In this document: piece after piece, positions 9,604 through 22,724 of the stretch
Position numbering within the stretch: the stretch's first letter is position 1
Layout: the number at the start of each line of letters is the position of its first letter
DNA from: Pseudomonadota bacterium
GTDB taxonomy: Bacteria > Pseudomonadota > Gammaproteobacteria > Burkholderiales > Thiobacillaceae
Length of the DNA stretch: 64,000 bases
Direction: 5' to 3'
NCBI GenBank assembly: GCA_021847835.1
Contig: JAJZPR010000004.1
Location: 62,001 to 126,000 of the forward strand
Notes under the pieces: model-generated
Told to the model about the DNA's origin: nothing
Seen by the model: only the letters and a program-made list of their open reading frames with translations
The model's database searches: none
Made by a program: the position numbers and the translations under genes

Positions 9604-12134
9604 CGCCCCAAGGTGAAATAAAAGGTCGCGCCCTTTCCGACCTCACTCTCGGCCCAGATACGGCCGCCATGTTTGTGAATCACCCGCTGTACCGTGGCCA
9701 GGCCGATGCCGGTACCAGGAAATTCCTGGGTGTCGTGCAGGCGCTGAAAAGCGCCGAACAGCTTGTCGGTGTAGGCCATGTTGAAGCCAGCGCCGTTATC
9801 GCGGACGAAATAGACGGGCTCGTCACCATCGGTCTTGCTCCCCACCTCGATGACGGCATCGGGGCGCCGGCTGGTGAATTTCCAGGCGTTGCCGAGCAGA
9901 TTGTCCATGGCAACCCGCAGCAGCCGGGCATCGCCATGGACGATCAGTTCATCGGGAACGGAGAACGCCACCGTCCGCGCAGGCTCCTGCTGCCGTAAGG
10001 GCGCCATGATTTCACTGGCGATCCGGGACAGGTCGACCGGCTCGCCATGGACTTCGGTGCGGCTGATGCGCGCCAGCTTGAGCAGGTCGTCGATCAATGC
10101 CGCCATGCGTTGTGCGGCGGCGCGTATCCGATCGAGACGGTCCTTGCCCCTGTCGTCCAGCTGCGCCGAATAATCCGTCAGCAGGGTCCGGCTGAAGCCG
10201 TCCATGGCGCGCAGCGGCGCGCGCAAATCGTGCGAGACTGAATAACTGAATGCCTCGAGTTCACGATTGATGGATTCCAGCTCTATCGCGCGCGCCTGCA
10301 ATTGCGCATTCAGTTTCCGTATGCGCCGCTCGCTCTCCTTGCGCTCGCCGATGTCCTCCACGATGCCATCGAAATAGACCTGCCCGTTTTCGTCACGCTT
10401 CATGACCGCGGTAATTGCAGCGTCGAATTCACGGCCTTTCAGGGTCTTCAGCCGCATCTCTTTGGCGTCGACTCGATCCTGCCCCGGGCCGAGGGCGCGG
10501 AACATCCTGTCATCCTCAGGATTGCAATACAGCTGGCGCACCGGCTCGCTGAAAAACTGTTCCGCGGAGTCGGCCTCGAACATGCTCACCATGGCCGGAT
10601 TGACTTCGAGAAAACGGCCCTCTCCCTCCGGGGTATAGCGGTATACGCCCACCGGCAGGTTGGCGATCAACTCCTGATAGCGCTTTTGCGCCTGCAGCCG
10701 CATCGTCTCGGCGCGTTTGCGCTCGGTGATGTCGCGGATGATGCTGGTGACCAGAACACCCTGGTCGGTCTCCAGCGGGCTGAGGCTGATCTCGACCGGG
10801 AACTCGCTGCCATCCTTCCGCAGGCCCTGCAATTCCGCCCTTTCTCCCATGGGACGGGTCACGGGTCTGGCAAGGTAGCGGTCGCGATCCGCGACATGGG
10901 GCTTGCGCAGCCTTTCCGGCATCAGCACCTCGATGGGCTGCCCGATCAGTTCGGTGCGGCCGTAGCCGAAGCGCTTTTCGACCTGGGCATTGGTCAGGGC
11001 GATGCGCCCCGTCTGATCGACGATGACGATCGGGTCGGGCGCCGAATCAAGCAGGCCCCGGAAACGGGCCTCGCTGGCACGTGTCCTGGCCGCCTCTTGC
11101 CGGCGGCGCTCGCTGTAGTGGGCGAGCGCCGCGCTCAGCATGGCCAGCAGGATGGCCAGCACCAGGAAGGTGATGATCAGGTTGCGGGCATGGCCGCCAA
11201 CCCTGTCGGCGAGCAGGGCGGCGGGCTGGTGGCTGATTATCGTCCAATGCCTGTCACCGGCCTGCGGCATGACGCGGGCATGGGTGAAGAGCCCCTGCGC
11301 CGAGGTGAACTGGCCGGATTGCGGCGCCCCGCGCAGGGCCGCCCAGGCATCGGGAAAGTACTGTTCGAAGCGCATCTGTGCGCGCTCCGGGTACATGAAG
11401 CCCCATTCCGCCCCCGGATTCGGGCCCAGCAGCCAGTAGCCTTCGGCATTGAGCAGCCAGAGCTGGCCGTCCTCGGCGGAGGAGAGGCCCCGCAACTGCC
11501 CGAGCAGGCGTTGCCCAAGATAGTTCAGGACGATGATGCCGCGCTTGCGCCCCTGGGCATCGAATACCGCGGCGCCCAATCGAATCATCGGCTTGGGCGG
11601 CTGTTCGATCTTGCCGTGTTCGACATTGAGATCGAATGGCGAGATATAGAGCTGATTGCGGTCGAGCGCGAAGGTTTCGCGCACATAGTAGCGTTCATCC
11701 TTGTCCTGGAGTTCGTCCTTGGGCACGGCGCGGAACCCGTCATCCTGGCGATTGATGCGTATCAGCTCGCGCCCGTGCGGGCCGATAAACCGGACCTGAT
11801 CATAAAGGTTCCTGTGGCGGGCGAAGGCGAGCAGGCCCTGGGTCAGCCGCGCTTCTGACTCGTGCGTAGCCTGATCGAGCCACTGCTGCAAGGCCGCGTG
11901 TTCCGCCAAGAACAAGGCGTCCCCCTGCAACAGTCCCAATTCGGAACGGATGGTGCGTTCGGCCAGCTGGATGGAGTGGCGGCCGCCGCTCTTGGCGATA
12001 GCCGTGATCGATTCGACCTGGCTGCGGTGCAGCAACCAGAGGACCAGTGCAAGCAGCGCCAGGAGCGGAAGCCAGAACAGCAGCATGCGCCCTGCAAAGC
12101 CCAGGTCTCCCTTCTTGTCCGAGCTAGACGACAT
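9588..12134 (-). CDS. Sensor histidine kinase with extracytoplasmic sensor and PAS domains
   Basis: PAS domains, HisKA motif YSVSHDLRAPLRAMDGF, HATPase FVRDNGAGFNM. Confidence 0.9.
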   Translation of the reverse strand: MSSSSDKKGDLGFAGRMLLFWLPLLALLALVLWLLHRSQVESITAIAKSGGRHSIQLAERTIRSELGLLQGDALFLAEHAALQQWLDQATHESEARLTQGLLAFARHRNLYDQVRFIGPHGRELIRINRQDDGFRAVPKDELQDKDERYYVRETFALDRNQLYISPFDLNVEHGKIEQPPKPMIRLGAAVFDAQGRKRGIIVLNYLGQRLLGQLRGLSSAEDGQLWLLNAEGYWLLGPNPGAEWGFMYPERAQMRFEQYFPDAWAALRGAPQSGQFTSAQGLFTHARVMPQAGDRHWTIISHQPAALLADRVGGHARNLIITFLVLAILLAMLSAALAHYSERRRQEAARTRASEARFRGLLDSAPDPIVIVDQTGRIALTNAQVEKRFGYGRTELIGQPIEVLMPERLRKPHVADRDRYLARPVTRPMGERAELQGLRKDGSEFPVEISLSPLETDQGVLVTSIIRDITERKRAETMRLQAQKRYQELIANLPVGVYRYTPEGEGRFLEVNPAMVSMFEADSAEQFFSEPVRQLYCNPEDDRMFRALGPGQDRVDAKEMRLKTLKGREFDAAITAVMKRDENGQVYFDGIVEDIGERKESERRIRKLNAQLQARAIELESINRELEAFSYSVSHDLRAPLRAMDGFSRTLLTDYSAQLDDRGKDRLDRIRAAAQRMAALIDDLLKLARISRTEVHGEPVDLSRIASEIMAPLRQQEPARTVAFSVPDELIVHGDARLLRVAMDNLLGNAWKFTSRRPDAVIEVGSKTDGDEPVYFVRDNGAGFNMAYTDKLFGAFQRLHDTQEFPGTGIGLATVQRVIHKHGGRIWAESEVGKGATFYFTLGRWEGS

Positions 12135-12454
12135 CAAGCCCCCGCCTTTCTGGGACATTCCGGCTGCCAAGCCCGGGCCCGAGTGAGGAATTTATATTTG
12201 TCTTTCAAATGCGAATGAAGCACATTTCGGTGATGCGCGCAAGCACGGGTTTTCAGGCAGGCAGCGATGGCCTCGCAAAATGCCGCTGCCCGAACCCGGC
12301 CGCTGATGAGCCCGCCGTTGTTTCCGTGATGGGGTTTGTGCCTTTAATGGCACTCCGCGGCCGAATGCCGTGGCCCGGGCCTGGTTTCTCGTTTGGCGTT
12401 TTTGGGCTCGGCGACGGGCACCTTGCCGGCAGCAAGGCTTGTGGGATAGGCCGC

Positions 12455-13090
12455 CTAAGCCGTCAGTCCCGGAAACAGCCCGGCCAGCCCGCGCGCGATC
12501 ATCTCGATCGAGATGGCGGCGATGATGAGGCCCATCAGGCGGGTGACGACGTGGATGCCGGTCTTGCCCATGCGCCTGGCGATGGCGGGGGCGGCGCGAA
12601 AGGTAATCCATACCGACAGCGCCACCAGCGATACCGGGATCAGCAGCGCGGCCTGGTGCAGCACGTCGCCGGGCGCCTGCCCGGCGGCAACGATGACGTG
12701 GGTGATGGCGCCGGGCCCGGCCAGCAAGGGCACGCCCAGCGGCACCGCGCCGACCGCTTCCTTTTCCTCGGCTTCCATGGCCTCGTCCGGCGTCTGCTTC
12801 AGGGGACTCACGTGCGCCTGCAGCATGGACAGCGCCAGCATCAGCAGCAGCAGGCCGCCCGCCACCGAAAAGGCCTCGATGCGGATGCCGAAGAATCTCA
12901 GCATGGGGTCGCCCATGAAGGTGAAGGCCACCAGCACCAGCCACACGGTCAGCGCCGATATCCAGGCGGCATGACGGGATTGCGCGCGCGAGAAACCGCG
13001 CGTGGCGAGCAGGAAGATCGGAATCACGCCGACCGGATCGACGATGGCGAAAAGCGTGAGCGCGGCCTGGAAGAGGGCGGCGATGTCCAT
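12455..13090 (-). CDS. MarC-family integral membrane protein
   Basis: ALFAIVDPVGVIPIFL and VPLGVPLLAGPGAI motifs. Confidence 0.88.
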   Translation of the reverse strand: MDIAALFQAALTLFAIVDPVGVIPIFLLATRGFSRAQSRHAAWISALTVWLVLVAFTFMGDPMLRFFGIRIEAFSVAGGLLLLMLALSMLQAHVSPLKQTPDEAMEAEEKEAVGAVPLGVPLLAGPGAITHVIVAAGQAPGDVLHQAALLIPVSLVALSVWITFRAAPAIARRMGKTGIHVVTRLMGLIIAAISIEMIARGLAGLFPGLTA

Positions 13091-13169
13091 GCGCGAATCA
13101 TAACCCGGCGGGAGCCGCAGTTGCGGTTCCCGCCGGATCGATGCCGGGCGTGCCCGGGCCGGCGGGCGG

Positions 13170-15479
13170 TCAGGACGCGCTGGCGGACGTCGCGCGCAGT
13201 TGTCTGGCGGCTTCGACCATGTTGCCGAGCGCGGCCAGGGTTTCCGTCCAGCCCCGGGTTTTCAGCCCGCAGTCGGGGTTGACCCAGAGGTTTTCCGGCG
13301 GGATGACGGCCGCGGCCTTCTGCAGCAGCCGCGCCATTTCCTCCGTGCCCGGCACGCGCGGGGAATGGATGTCCCACACGCCCGGGCCGATCTCGTTGGG
13401 GTACTTGAATTCGCCGAAGCCGCGCAGCAGCTCCATGTCCGAGCGGCTGGTCTCGATGGTGATGACGTCGGCGTCCATCGCGGCGATGTCGGGCAGGATG
13501 TCGTTGAACTCCGAGTAGCACATGTGGGTGTGGATCTGGGTCTCGTCGGCCACACCCGAGGCGCTGACGCGGAAGGCGCGCACCGCCCAGGCGAGATAGT
13601 CCTTCCATTGCGCGCGGCGCAGCGGCAGGCCTTCGCGGATCGCGGGCTCGTCGATCTGGATGGCGGGAATGCCCGCGGCCTCCAGCCCGGTCACTTCGTC
13701 GCGGATCGCCAGCGCGATCTGCAGGCAGGTTTCCGATCTGGGCTGGTCGTCGCGCACGAAGGACCATTGCAGGATGGTCACCGGCCCGGTGAGCATGCCC
13801 TTCATGGGCTTGTCCGTCAGCGATTGCGCATAACGCGCCCATTCCACGGTCATCGGGCGCGGACGCGACACGTCGCCGAAAATGATGGGCGGCTTGACGC
13901 AGCGCGAGCCGTAGCTCTGCACCCAGCCATGCTGCGTGAAGGTGAAACCTTCGAGCTGCTCGCCGAAATATTCCACCATGTCGTTGCGCTCGGCCTCGCC
14001 GTGCACCAGCATGTCCAGGCCCAGTTCTTCCTGGATTTTCACGGCGTGGGCGATCTCCTGCTTCATCGCGGCCTCGTAGGCTTGCGCGCTCAGTTCGCCG
14101 CGCTTGAAGGCCGCGCGGGCGGCGCGTATCTCCGGCGTTTGCGGAAACGAGCCGATGGTCGTCGTGGGATAGGCAGGCAGCTTGAAGCGCGCGCGCTGCT
14201 TGGCCTGACGGATGGGGAAGGGAGAATCGCGGCGGTCCGCCCCGGGATCGAGCGAGGCCGCGCGCTGCTTGACCGGCGCACAATGCACCCGCGGGCTGGC
14301 GCGGCGTGCGGCGAGCGCGCGGCGGGCCTCTTCGAGCTTGCCTGCAACCGCGCCTTCGTCTTGTTGCAGCGCGGCCTTGAGCACGACGAGCTCATCCAGC
14401 TTCTGCCGCGCGAACGCCAGCCAGGATTTGAGTTCGGGGTCGAGCGCGGCCTCCAGGTTCAAGTCCAGCGGCACGTGCAAGAGCGAACAGGACGGCGCCA
14501 ATGCCAACTGGCTTCTCTCGGCCAGCGGCTTCAGCACGGCCAGCGCCGCGTCCAGGTCGGCGCGCCAGACGTTGCGGCCGTCGACGATGCCCACGCTGAG
14601 CAGCTTGTGCGCGGGTAGCCAGTCGGCGACTTGCGCGAGCTCCTGCGGCGCGCGCACGGCGTCCACGTGCAGCCCCGCCACCGGCAGCTTGCAGGCCAAA
14701 GACAGGTTTTCCTGCAAGGGGCTGAAGTAGGTGGCGAGCAGGAGCTTCGCGCCGGCGGCATTGAGCCGGTTGTAGGCCGGTTCGAAGGCATTGCGCCAGG
14801 CGTCCGGCAGGTCCAGCCCCAGGATGGGCTCGTCGATCTGCACCCATTCGACGCCCTGTTGCCTGAGGCGGGCGAGGATGTCTCCATACACCGGCAGCAG
14901 TTTCTCCAGCAGCGACAGCCTGTCGAAGTCGGCCACTTTGGATTTGCCCAGATAGAGGAAGGTCAGCGGCCCGACCAGCACGGCCTTGACCGCGTGGCCC
15001 AGCGCCTGCGCTTCCGCCACTTCGCCGAACAGGCGCTCCGAGCCCAGCCTGAATGCGGTGTCCGCATGGAATTCCGGCACCAGGTAGTGGTAATTGGTGT
15101 CGAACCACTTGGTCATTTCCAGCGCCCAGGTGCTGTGCGACCCGCAGCCGCAGCCCGCCTCGTGCGCGCTGATCTGACCGCGCGCCATGGTGAAATGACG
15201 CGTCAGCTCGTCCTCGTTGCCGAAGCCGAAGCGCGCCGGCTCGCAGCCCAAGAGCTGGATGTGGTTGAGCATGTGGTCGTAGAAGGCGAAGTCGCCGACG
15301 GTGACGAGGTCCATCCCGGCATCCTTTTGCGCCTGCCAGTTGCGTGCGCGCAACGCCTTGCCGGTCCGTTCGAGTTCGTCCGCGCCGATTTCGCCGCGCC
15401 AGAATCTTTCCAGCGCGAATTTCAGCTCGCGCGCCTCGCCCATGCGCGGGTAGCCCAGGGTATGTGTCGTGATCATCAT
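13170..15479 (-). CDS. metE: Cobalamin-independent methionine synthase
   Basis: [18 protein letters not shown]...; C-terminal [24 protein letters not shown]. Confidence 0.96.
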   Translation of the reverse strand: MMITTHTLGYPRMGEARELKFALERFWRGEIGADELERTGKALRARNWQAQKDAGMDLVTVGDFAFYDHMLNHIQLLGCEPARFGFGNEDELTRHFTMARGQISAHEAGCGCGSHSTWALEMTKWFDTNYHYLVPEFHADTAFRLGSERLFGEVAEAQALGHAVKAVLVGPLTFLYLGKSKVADFDRLSLLEKLLPVYGDILARLRQQGVEWVQIDEPILGLDLPDAWRNAFEPAYNRLNAAGAKLLLATYFSPLQENLSLACKLPVAGLHVDAVRAPQELAQVADWLPAHKLLSVGIVDGRNVWRADLDAALAVLKPLAERSQLALAPSCSLLHVPLDLNLEAALDPELKSWLAFARQKLDELVVLKAALQQDEGAVAGKLEEARRALAARRASPRVHCAPVKQRAASLDPGADRRDSPFPIRQAKQRARFKLPAYPTTTIGSFPQTPEIRAARAAFKRGELSAQAYEAAMKQEIAHAVKIQEELGLDMLVHGEAERNDMVEYFGEQLEGFTFTQHGWVQSYGSRCVKPPIIFGDVSRPRPMTVEWARYAQSLTDKPMKGMLTGPVTILQWSFVRDDQPRSETCLQIALAIRDEVTGLEAAGIPAIQIDEPAIREGLPLRRAQWKDYLAWAVRAFRVSASGVADETQIHTHMCYSEFNDILPDIAAMDADVITIETSRSDMELLRGFGEFKYPNEIGPGVWDIHSPRVPGTEEMARLLQKAAAVIPPENLWVNPDCGLKTRGWTETLAALGNMVEAARQLRATSASAS

Positions 15480-15578
15480 GCTTCTCCTATTGAGTTGACG
15501 GCATGATGCGACTAAGCTTTGCATGAAACAAACGAATTGTTTTCAATTAAACATGAAAAATATAGATGGTATGAAGAA

Positions 15579-16496
15579 ATGATTGAGCTTCGCCACCTGA
15601 AATTCCTCGCGGCGGTGCGCGAAACCGGCTCGCTCACCGCCGCCGCGGCGCGGGTCAACCTGACCCAGTCCGCCGCCTCGCACATGCTGGCGGCGCTGGA
15701 GCATTATCTGGACGTGCGCCTGGTCGAACGCGGCCGGGGCGGGGCGCGTTTCACCCCGGCGGGCGAGCGCCTGCTGCTGCTGGCCGAGCGCGTGCTGCCG
15801 GAAATGGAAGCCGCGCGCGCGGATTTGAGGCAGCTGTCCAACGAGCCGCCCGCCGAGCTGTTGCGCATCGCGGTGGAATGCCATACCTGCTTCGAGTGGC
15901 TGATGCCGGCGATGGACGCCTACCGCGAGCTGCGCCCCGAGGCGGAGCTGGACCTGGTCGGCGGCTTTCACGCCGAGCCTTTGACCCTGCTGCCGGAGAA
16001 CAGGGCCGACTGCGTGATCGTTTCGGAAAACCGCAAGCAGTCCGGCATCGCCTATTTTCCGCTGTTCCGCTACGAGATGGTGGCGCTGTTGCCGGGCGAC
16101 CATGCGCTGGCGAAACGCAGCTATCTCAATGCCGAGGATTTCGCGCAGCAAACCCTGATCACCTATCCGGTGCCCGACCGCATGCTGGACCTGGTGCGCC
16201 GCGTGCTCAAGCCCGCCGGCATCGATCCGCCGCGCCGCACCGCGGAACTCACCATCGCCATCCTGCAACTGGTGGCTTCGCGCCGGGGGCTGGCCTGCCT
16301 GCCCCACTGGGCGGTGGAAAGCTACATCGAGCGCGGCTACGTGCTGGCCAAGCCCATCGGCAGAAAAGGCCTGTGGGGCGAGCTTTACATGGCCATACGC
16401 AGCCGCGAGAAAAACACGCGCGCAATCTTCGCGCAAACGCTCAGGCAGACCGTGCGCACGGCCCTGCCGGGGATCAAATTGATCGATGCGGATTGA
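15579..16496 (+). CDS. metR: LysR-family regulator, MetR type
   Basis: MIELRHLKFLAAVRETGSLTAAAARVNLTQSAASH; divergent from metE. Confidence 0.88.
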   Translation: MIELRHLKFLAAVRETGSLTAAAARVNLTQSAASHMLAALEHYLDVRLVERGRGGARFTPAGERLLLLAERVLPEMEAARADLRQLSNEPPAELLRIAVECHTCFEWLMPAMDAYRELRPEAELDLVGGFHAEPLTLLPENRADCVIVSENRKQSGIAYFPLFRYEMVALLPGDHALAKRSYLNAEDFAQQTLITYPVPDRMLDLVRRVLKPAGIDPPRRTAELTIAILQLVASRRGLACLPHWAVESYIERGYVLAKPIGRKGLWGELYMAIRSREKNTRAIFAQTLRQTVRTALPGIKLIDAD

Positions 16497-16497
16497 G

Positions 16498-17436
16498 TCA
16501 GGATTTGCCGCGTCCCGGCTGGATTTTCTCGACGCAGGGCAGCTTGGCGGCGAGCACCGCCTGGCGCACCATCTCGATGGCGCGCGGCCGCGGAAAGCTC
16601 TTGCGCCAGGCCAGGCTCACCACGCGCGTCGGAGCAGGCTTGGTGAAGGGCCGGTAGGCGAGCAGGCTGTCGGATGAAGAATGCAGGCGCGTGGCGGTGC
16701 AGGGCAGCACCGTCGTGCCCATGCCGGAGGCCACCATGTGGCGGATGGTTTCGAGCGACGAGCTTTCCAGGGTTTTCTGCAGGCCGTCGGAAGCCGAGCG
16801 GTTGAGCGCGGGGCATGCCTTCAGCACCTGGTCGCGGAAGCAGTGGCCGCTGCCCAGGAGCAGCAGGCTTTCCTGTTCCAGCTCGTCGCTGGCGATGGCC
16901 TTCTTTTTCTTCCAGGCATGGCCGGCAGGCACGGCCACGACGAAGGGCTCCTCATACAGGGGCAGTGCAAGGAGGGAAGGGTCTTCGACCGGCGTGGCCA
17001 CGATCATGGCGTCGAGTTCGCCCTTCTTGAGTTTTTCCGTCAGCACGCGGGTGTAATTTTCTTCGAGCAGGAGCGGCATGTGCGGGGCGCGCTCGTGCAG
17101 CTGCGGGATCAGCTCCGGCAAGAGATAGGGCGCGATGGTGTAGATGGCGCCCAGTTTCAGCGGGCCTTGCAGATCGTCCTTGGCCTCGGCCGCAAGGTCC
17201 TTGATGCCATCCACCAGTTCGAAGATGAGCGCGGCCTGTTCCGCCACGCGCTCGCCCGCCGGGGTGATGGAAAGCTCGCCGCTGCCGCGCTCGAACAGGG
17301 TGACGCCGAGTTCTTCCTCCAGCTTCTTGATCGCGACCGAGAGTGTCGGCTGCGACACGAAACAGGCTTCGGCCGCGCGGCCGAAGTGCCTTTCGCGCGC
17401 CACGGCAAGAACATATTTGAGTTCGGTGAGCGTCAT
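16498..17436 (-). CDS. oxyR: LysR-family peroxide regulator
   Basis: MTLTELKYVLAVARERHFGRAAEACFVSQPTLSVAIKKLEEELG; regulatory Cys region LLLGSGHCFRDQVLKACP; divergent from katG. Confidence 0.93.
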   Translation of the reverse strand: MTLTELKYVLAVARERHFGRAAEACFVSQPTLSVAIKKLEEELGVTLFERGSGELSITPAGERVAEQAALIFELVDGIKDLAAEAKDDLQGPLKLGAIYTIAPYLLPELIPQLHERAPHMPLLLEENYTRVLTEKLKKGELDAMIVATPVEDPSLLALPLYEEPFVVAVPAGHAWKKKKAIASDELEQESLLLLGSGHCFRDQVLKACPALNRSASDGLQKTLESSSLETIRHMVASGMGTTVLPCTATRLHSSSDSLLAYRPFTKPAPTRVVSLAWRKSFPRPRAIEMVRQAVLAAKLPCVEKIQPGRGKS

Positions 17437-17489
17437 GATTAGTTAAAAGCTATCGGTGACTTTGAAAAGAAGTATTAGAACAAGTCTAA

Positions 17490-19742
<2,253 letters not shown>

Positions 19743-19790
19743 GCAACGCCCGCCCCGCGAGGGGCGGCCATATTTCAACGGAGGGCGAAC

Positions 19791-19877
19791 ATGAACGGAA
19801 ATTTTGCAGGCAGCGTGATGGTGGTTCTGGCGATGTTCGGCGCCGGGTTCGAAGGCATGGCGCTGGAGCTGGCATGA
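19791..19877 (+). CDS. Putative 28-aa hydrophobic peptide, coupled to downstream acetyltransferase
   Basis: MNGNFAGSVMVVLAMFGAGFEGMALELA*; preceding GGAGG; stop overlaps next ATG (ATGA). Confidence 0.4.
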   Translation: MNGNFAGSVMVVLAMFGAGFEGMALELA

Positions 19878-20383
19878 ACCGGCCCGCCGTCTTCATGCGC
19901 GCGCCTGCCGAAATGGTTTCGATCCGGCCGGCGCAGGCCGCGGACATCGCTGCGCTCAATGGCGTGATCGAGCGCGCGATCCTGGCATGGAACCTGCCGG
20001 AAAGAGTGAAGCGCCTGAGCCTGCCGAGCTACCGCTACCAGGAACATGACCTCGCGCATCTGCACATCGTGGTGGCCGAGGATGGGGCGCATGCCATCGT
20101 CGGCGTTGCCGCCTGGGAAGAAGCCGGTGCGCGCGACGTGCCGTCAGGCAAGCGCGGGCTGCTGCTGCACGGGATCTTCGTCGATCCGGCAAAGCAGAAG
20201 CAGGGCGTGGGCAGCCGCCTGCTTGATGCTGCGATGAACGCGGCGCTTGAGAGCGGCTTCGACGGCCTGCTGGTCAAGGCGCAGGCGGATGCGAGCGGAT
20301 TTTTCGCCGTGCGCGGCATGACGCGCTTGCCGGTGGAAAACCGGGAACGGGACTACCCGCACCGCTTTTGGCAGCCTGTTTGA
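19874..20383 (+). CDS. GNAT-family N-acetyltransferase
   Basis: HGIFVDPAKQKQGVGSRLLDAAMNAA acetyl-CoA binding pattern. Confidence 0.75.
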   Translation: MNRPAVFMRAPAEMVSIRPAQAADIAALNGVIERAILAWNLPERVKRLSLPSYRYQEHDLAHLHIVVAEDGAHAIVGVAAWEEAGARDVPSGKRGLLLHGIFVDPAKQKQGVGSRLLDAAMNAALESGFDGLLVKAQADASGFFAVRGMTRLPVENRERDYPHRFWQPV

Positions 20384-20513
20384 ATCATTGTTAATTGCTA
20401 TCGAATGTTTTTAATAATTCAATTTAATAAATGAATGAAAATGCCGTGTAATGAACCCAGGACACGCTGTGTCGAGGCCGAAAATCCAGGCCGCGTTTAA
20501 TAGGAGAATCATC

Positions 20514-20615
20514 ATGGCATTGAGCTTGTATAGCGTTTATAAAGCTTGGCGGCGTGACGTGGCAGCCGAGCGTGCCGCCGCGCAAAATGAGGACGTGCCG
20601 ATCGGCTACTGTTAA
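20514..20615 (+). CDS. Putative 33-aa small protein
   Basis: AGGAG-type RBS then MALSLYSVYKAWRRDVAAERAAAQNEDVPIGYC*. Confidence 0.4.
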   Translation: MALSLYSVYKAWRRDVAAERAAAQNEDVPIGYC

Positions 20616-20641
20616 ATTGACTGAAAAGGGGCAGGGCGAAC

Positions 20642-21574
20642 ATGGAGCTCGCACATCAGGAACAGCCGCTGAGCTGGCGCGCGACCTGGGCGATCCAGGC
20701 ACACGAGCATCCCTACGCTGCGCTGGGACTGGCGGTGGCGCTGGCTGCGGTCGTGCTGCTGCTGGTTTCCAGCATCTGGCGCGTGGCCGCAGGTGAAGCC
20801 GACGCTGCGCTGCGCCTTGGGTTCCTCGGCGGTGTGGCAGGATTCGCCGCCACTGCCCTAGGCGCGCTGCCGGCATTGTTCCTGCGCGGGATTTCCAGCC
20901 GTACCGAGGACACCATGCTGGGACTCGCCGCCGGCATGATGCTGGCGGCGAGTTCCTTCTCGCTCATCCTGCCCGGCCTCGCGGCCGGCGAGCAAATTAC
21001 CGGCAGCACGCCTATTGGCGCCCTCACCGTGGTCGCGGGCCTCGGACTCGGCGTGCTGCTGATGCTGGGGCTCGACCTGTTCACCCCGCACGAGCATGAG
21101 CACGGCGGCCCCTGCGGCGCGGGCTGCGGGCGCGTCTCCCGGGTGTGGCTGTTCGTGTTCGCCATCGCGCTGCACAACCTGCCAGAAGGCATGGCCATCG
21201 GCGTGTCGTTTGCGCAGGGCGATCTCAATGTGGGCCTGCCGCTCACCACCGCCATCGCCATCCAGGACATTCCAGAAGGGCTGGCCGTCGCCATGGCCCT
21301 GAAAGCCGCCGGCCTCACGCCTGCGCGCGCTGTGATGGCGGCGGCGCTCAGCGGATTGATGGAGCCCATCGGCGCGCTGCTCGGCATCGGCCTTGCCAGC
21401 GGGCTCGCGCTGGCTTATCCGATTGGTTTGGGGCTGGCTGCCGGCGCGATGATCTTCGTGGTCTCGCACGAAGTCATTCCCGAAACCCACCGCAACGGCC
21501 ACCAGACCCCTGCCACCATCGGCCTCATGTCCGGCTTCGCGGTGATGATGGTGCTGGACACGACGCTGGGATGA
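20642..21574 (+). CDS. ZIP-family metal transporter
   Basis: HNLPEGMAIGVSFAQGD and AIQDIPEGLAVAMAL motifs. Confidence 0.9.
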   Translation: MELAHQEQPLSWRATWAIQAHEHPYAALGLAVALAAVVLLLVSSIWRVAAGEADAALRLGFLGGVAGFAATALGALPALFLRGISSRTEDTMLGLAAGMMLAASSFSLILPGLAAGEQITGSTPIGALTVVAGLGLGVLLMLGLDLFTPHEHEHGGPCGAGCGRVSRVWLFVFAIALHNLPEGMAIGVSFAQGDLNVGLPLTTAIAIQDIPEGLAVAMALKAAGLTPARAVMAAALSGLMEPIGALLGIGLASGLALAYPIGLGLAAGAMIFVVSHEVIPETHRNGHQTPATIGLMSGFAVMMVLDTTLG

Positions 21575-21671
21575 TTGACTGTCCAGGCCGGAGGCCGCCC
21601 GGCGCCTGTTCGGCTCCGGCCCGTATGCCTTGCCGCCGACGGCTGCGCGAGCCGGGAGCTTTTGCCGTTTT

Positions 21672-22447
21672 TTACTTTGCGCCAGACTTGGCTGCCGAGT
21701 CCACGAAGTCGAAGCGGATCCTGGCGAGGGTTTCCGGTTCGGTCCGGATATTCCTGGACAGCGTACTGTTCAGGTTCAGCTCGACCGCATAAACGGATGT
21801 GAGCACCTCGCCGGAATTGGGCAGCGCTCTTGTCAGGAATTCGATTTCGTTCTCTTCCTGATCGATCAGCCCGAGCGTTTCAAGGAGAGTGAGCTTCGGC
21901 ATCGGGTCCGCATGCGTGCGGCGATGCGCAATGGCGCGCTTGAACTGACTGAAATCCTTGTAGAAGGCGTCCGACTCCTCGATCAGCTCACCGGTCGAAT
22001 AAATGCCGTCCATCAGGAAGGTCAGGGTGCGGTCGCGCACCTGCTGGCGCGCCCACGAATTGATCACTCCCTCTACGGTTCGGGAGAGGCAGTGTTCGAG
22101 ATGGCCGCCCACGACATAGACGTGGGAAGCCTTGACCTCGAAAGGCAGTTCGCCATTCTGGGAAAAAACCCGGTAATCAGGGGAGCAGTCGGCCGTGAAG
22201 TATTTTTCCGCCGGGGTCTTGTCCTGGAGGTAGATGACGGGAATGCCCTTTCTCTTGGCAAAGCTGATCGCTTCATCAATCCCTCGTTTGCTGGAGAGCC
22301 GGGTGTCATAGGTTGCGCTGGCATGGGTCACGATCAACACCGAGTCGCCATTCAGCCTGATCCGGGCCGGGTCGGTGAACTGGGGCTGGCAGATTGCCAG
22401 CGCAACTTCGGAAAACAGGGCCAGGGCGAGGACGACAAAAGGCTTCA
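21672..22447 (-). CDS. Exported isochorismatase-like/hypothetical protein
   Basis: Signal peptide MKPFVVLALALFSEVALA; DSVLIVTHASATYDTRLSSKRGIDEAISFAKRKGIPVIYLQDKT. Confidence 0.5.
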
Positions 22448-22517
22448 TGCTTTGCAATTTCCAGACGGGCGCTTGCTGCCTGAAGATCGATGGTATGCAT
22501 GTCAACTTACATCAGGC

Positions 22518-22676
22518 TTACATTTTGCGTTGAAGCAGAAACTGGCGGCGCCATCCGGCTTTTTTTGTCGTTTTTTTGGCTGAGGTCCACGCGCGCGGAC
22601 GTTTCATGCCGGCGATCTTGCAGGCCTGCTTGACGTAGCCATAGGAGAAGAGCCGGACAGTGGCCTTGAATTGCAT
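22518..22676 (-). CDS. 52-aa ORF with a DsrC/TusE C-terminal arm (partial paralog)
   Basis: MQFKATVRLFSYGYVKQACKIAGMKRPRAWTSAKKTTKKAGWRRQFLLQRKM*; ~67 bp near-identical to 3' part of 23603-23941. Confidence 0.5.
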   Translation of the reverse strand: MQFKATVRLFSYGYVKQACKIAGMKRPRAWTSAKKTTKKAGWRRQFLLQRKM

Positions 22677-22724
22677 CAAGTGCCGGAGGGCGATGTCCCC
22701 GCAGCCGGCTGCGGGCCGGGGCGC

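Noticed and set aside
10302-11858. 518-aa plus-strand ORF
   Set aside because: Antisense to the histidine kinase with clear domain motifs; low-complexity composition.
12171-12454. Unassigned gap between marC-like and histidine kinase genes
   Set aside because: No supported ORF or structure seen; ORFs there are out-of-frame extensions.
13200-14618. 472-aa plus-strand ORF
   Set aside because: Antisense shadow of metE.
15480-15578. MetR-box (TGAA-N-TTCA) in the metE-metR intergenic region
   Set aside because: TGAA/TTCA pieces are present but spacing did not match the consensus cleanly; not reported as a site.
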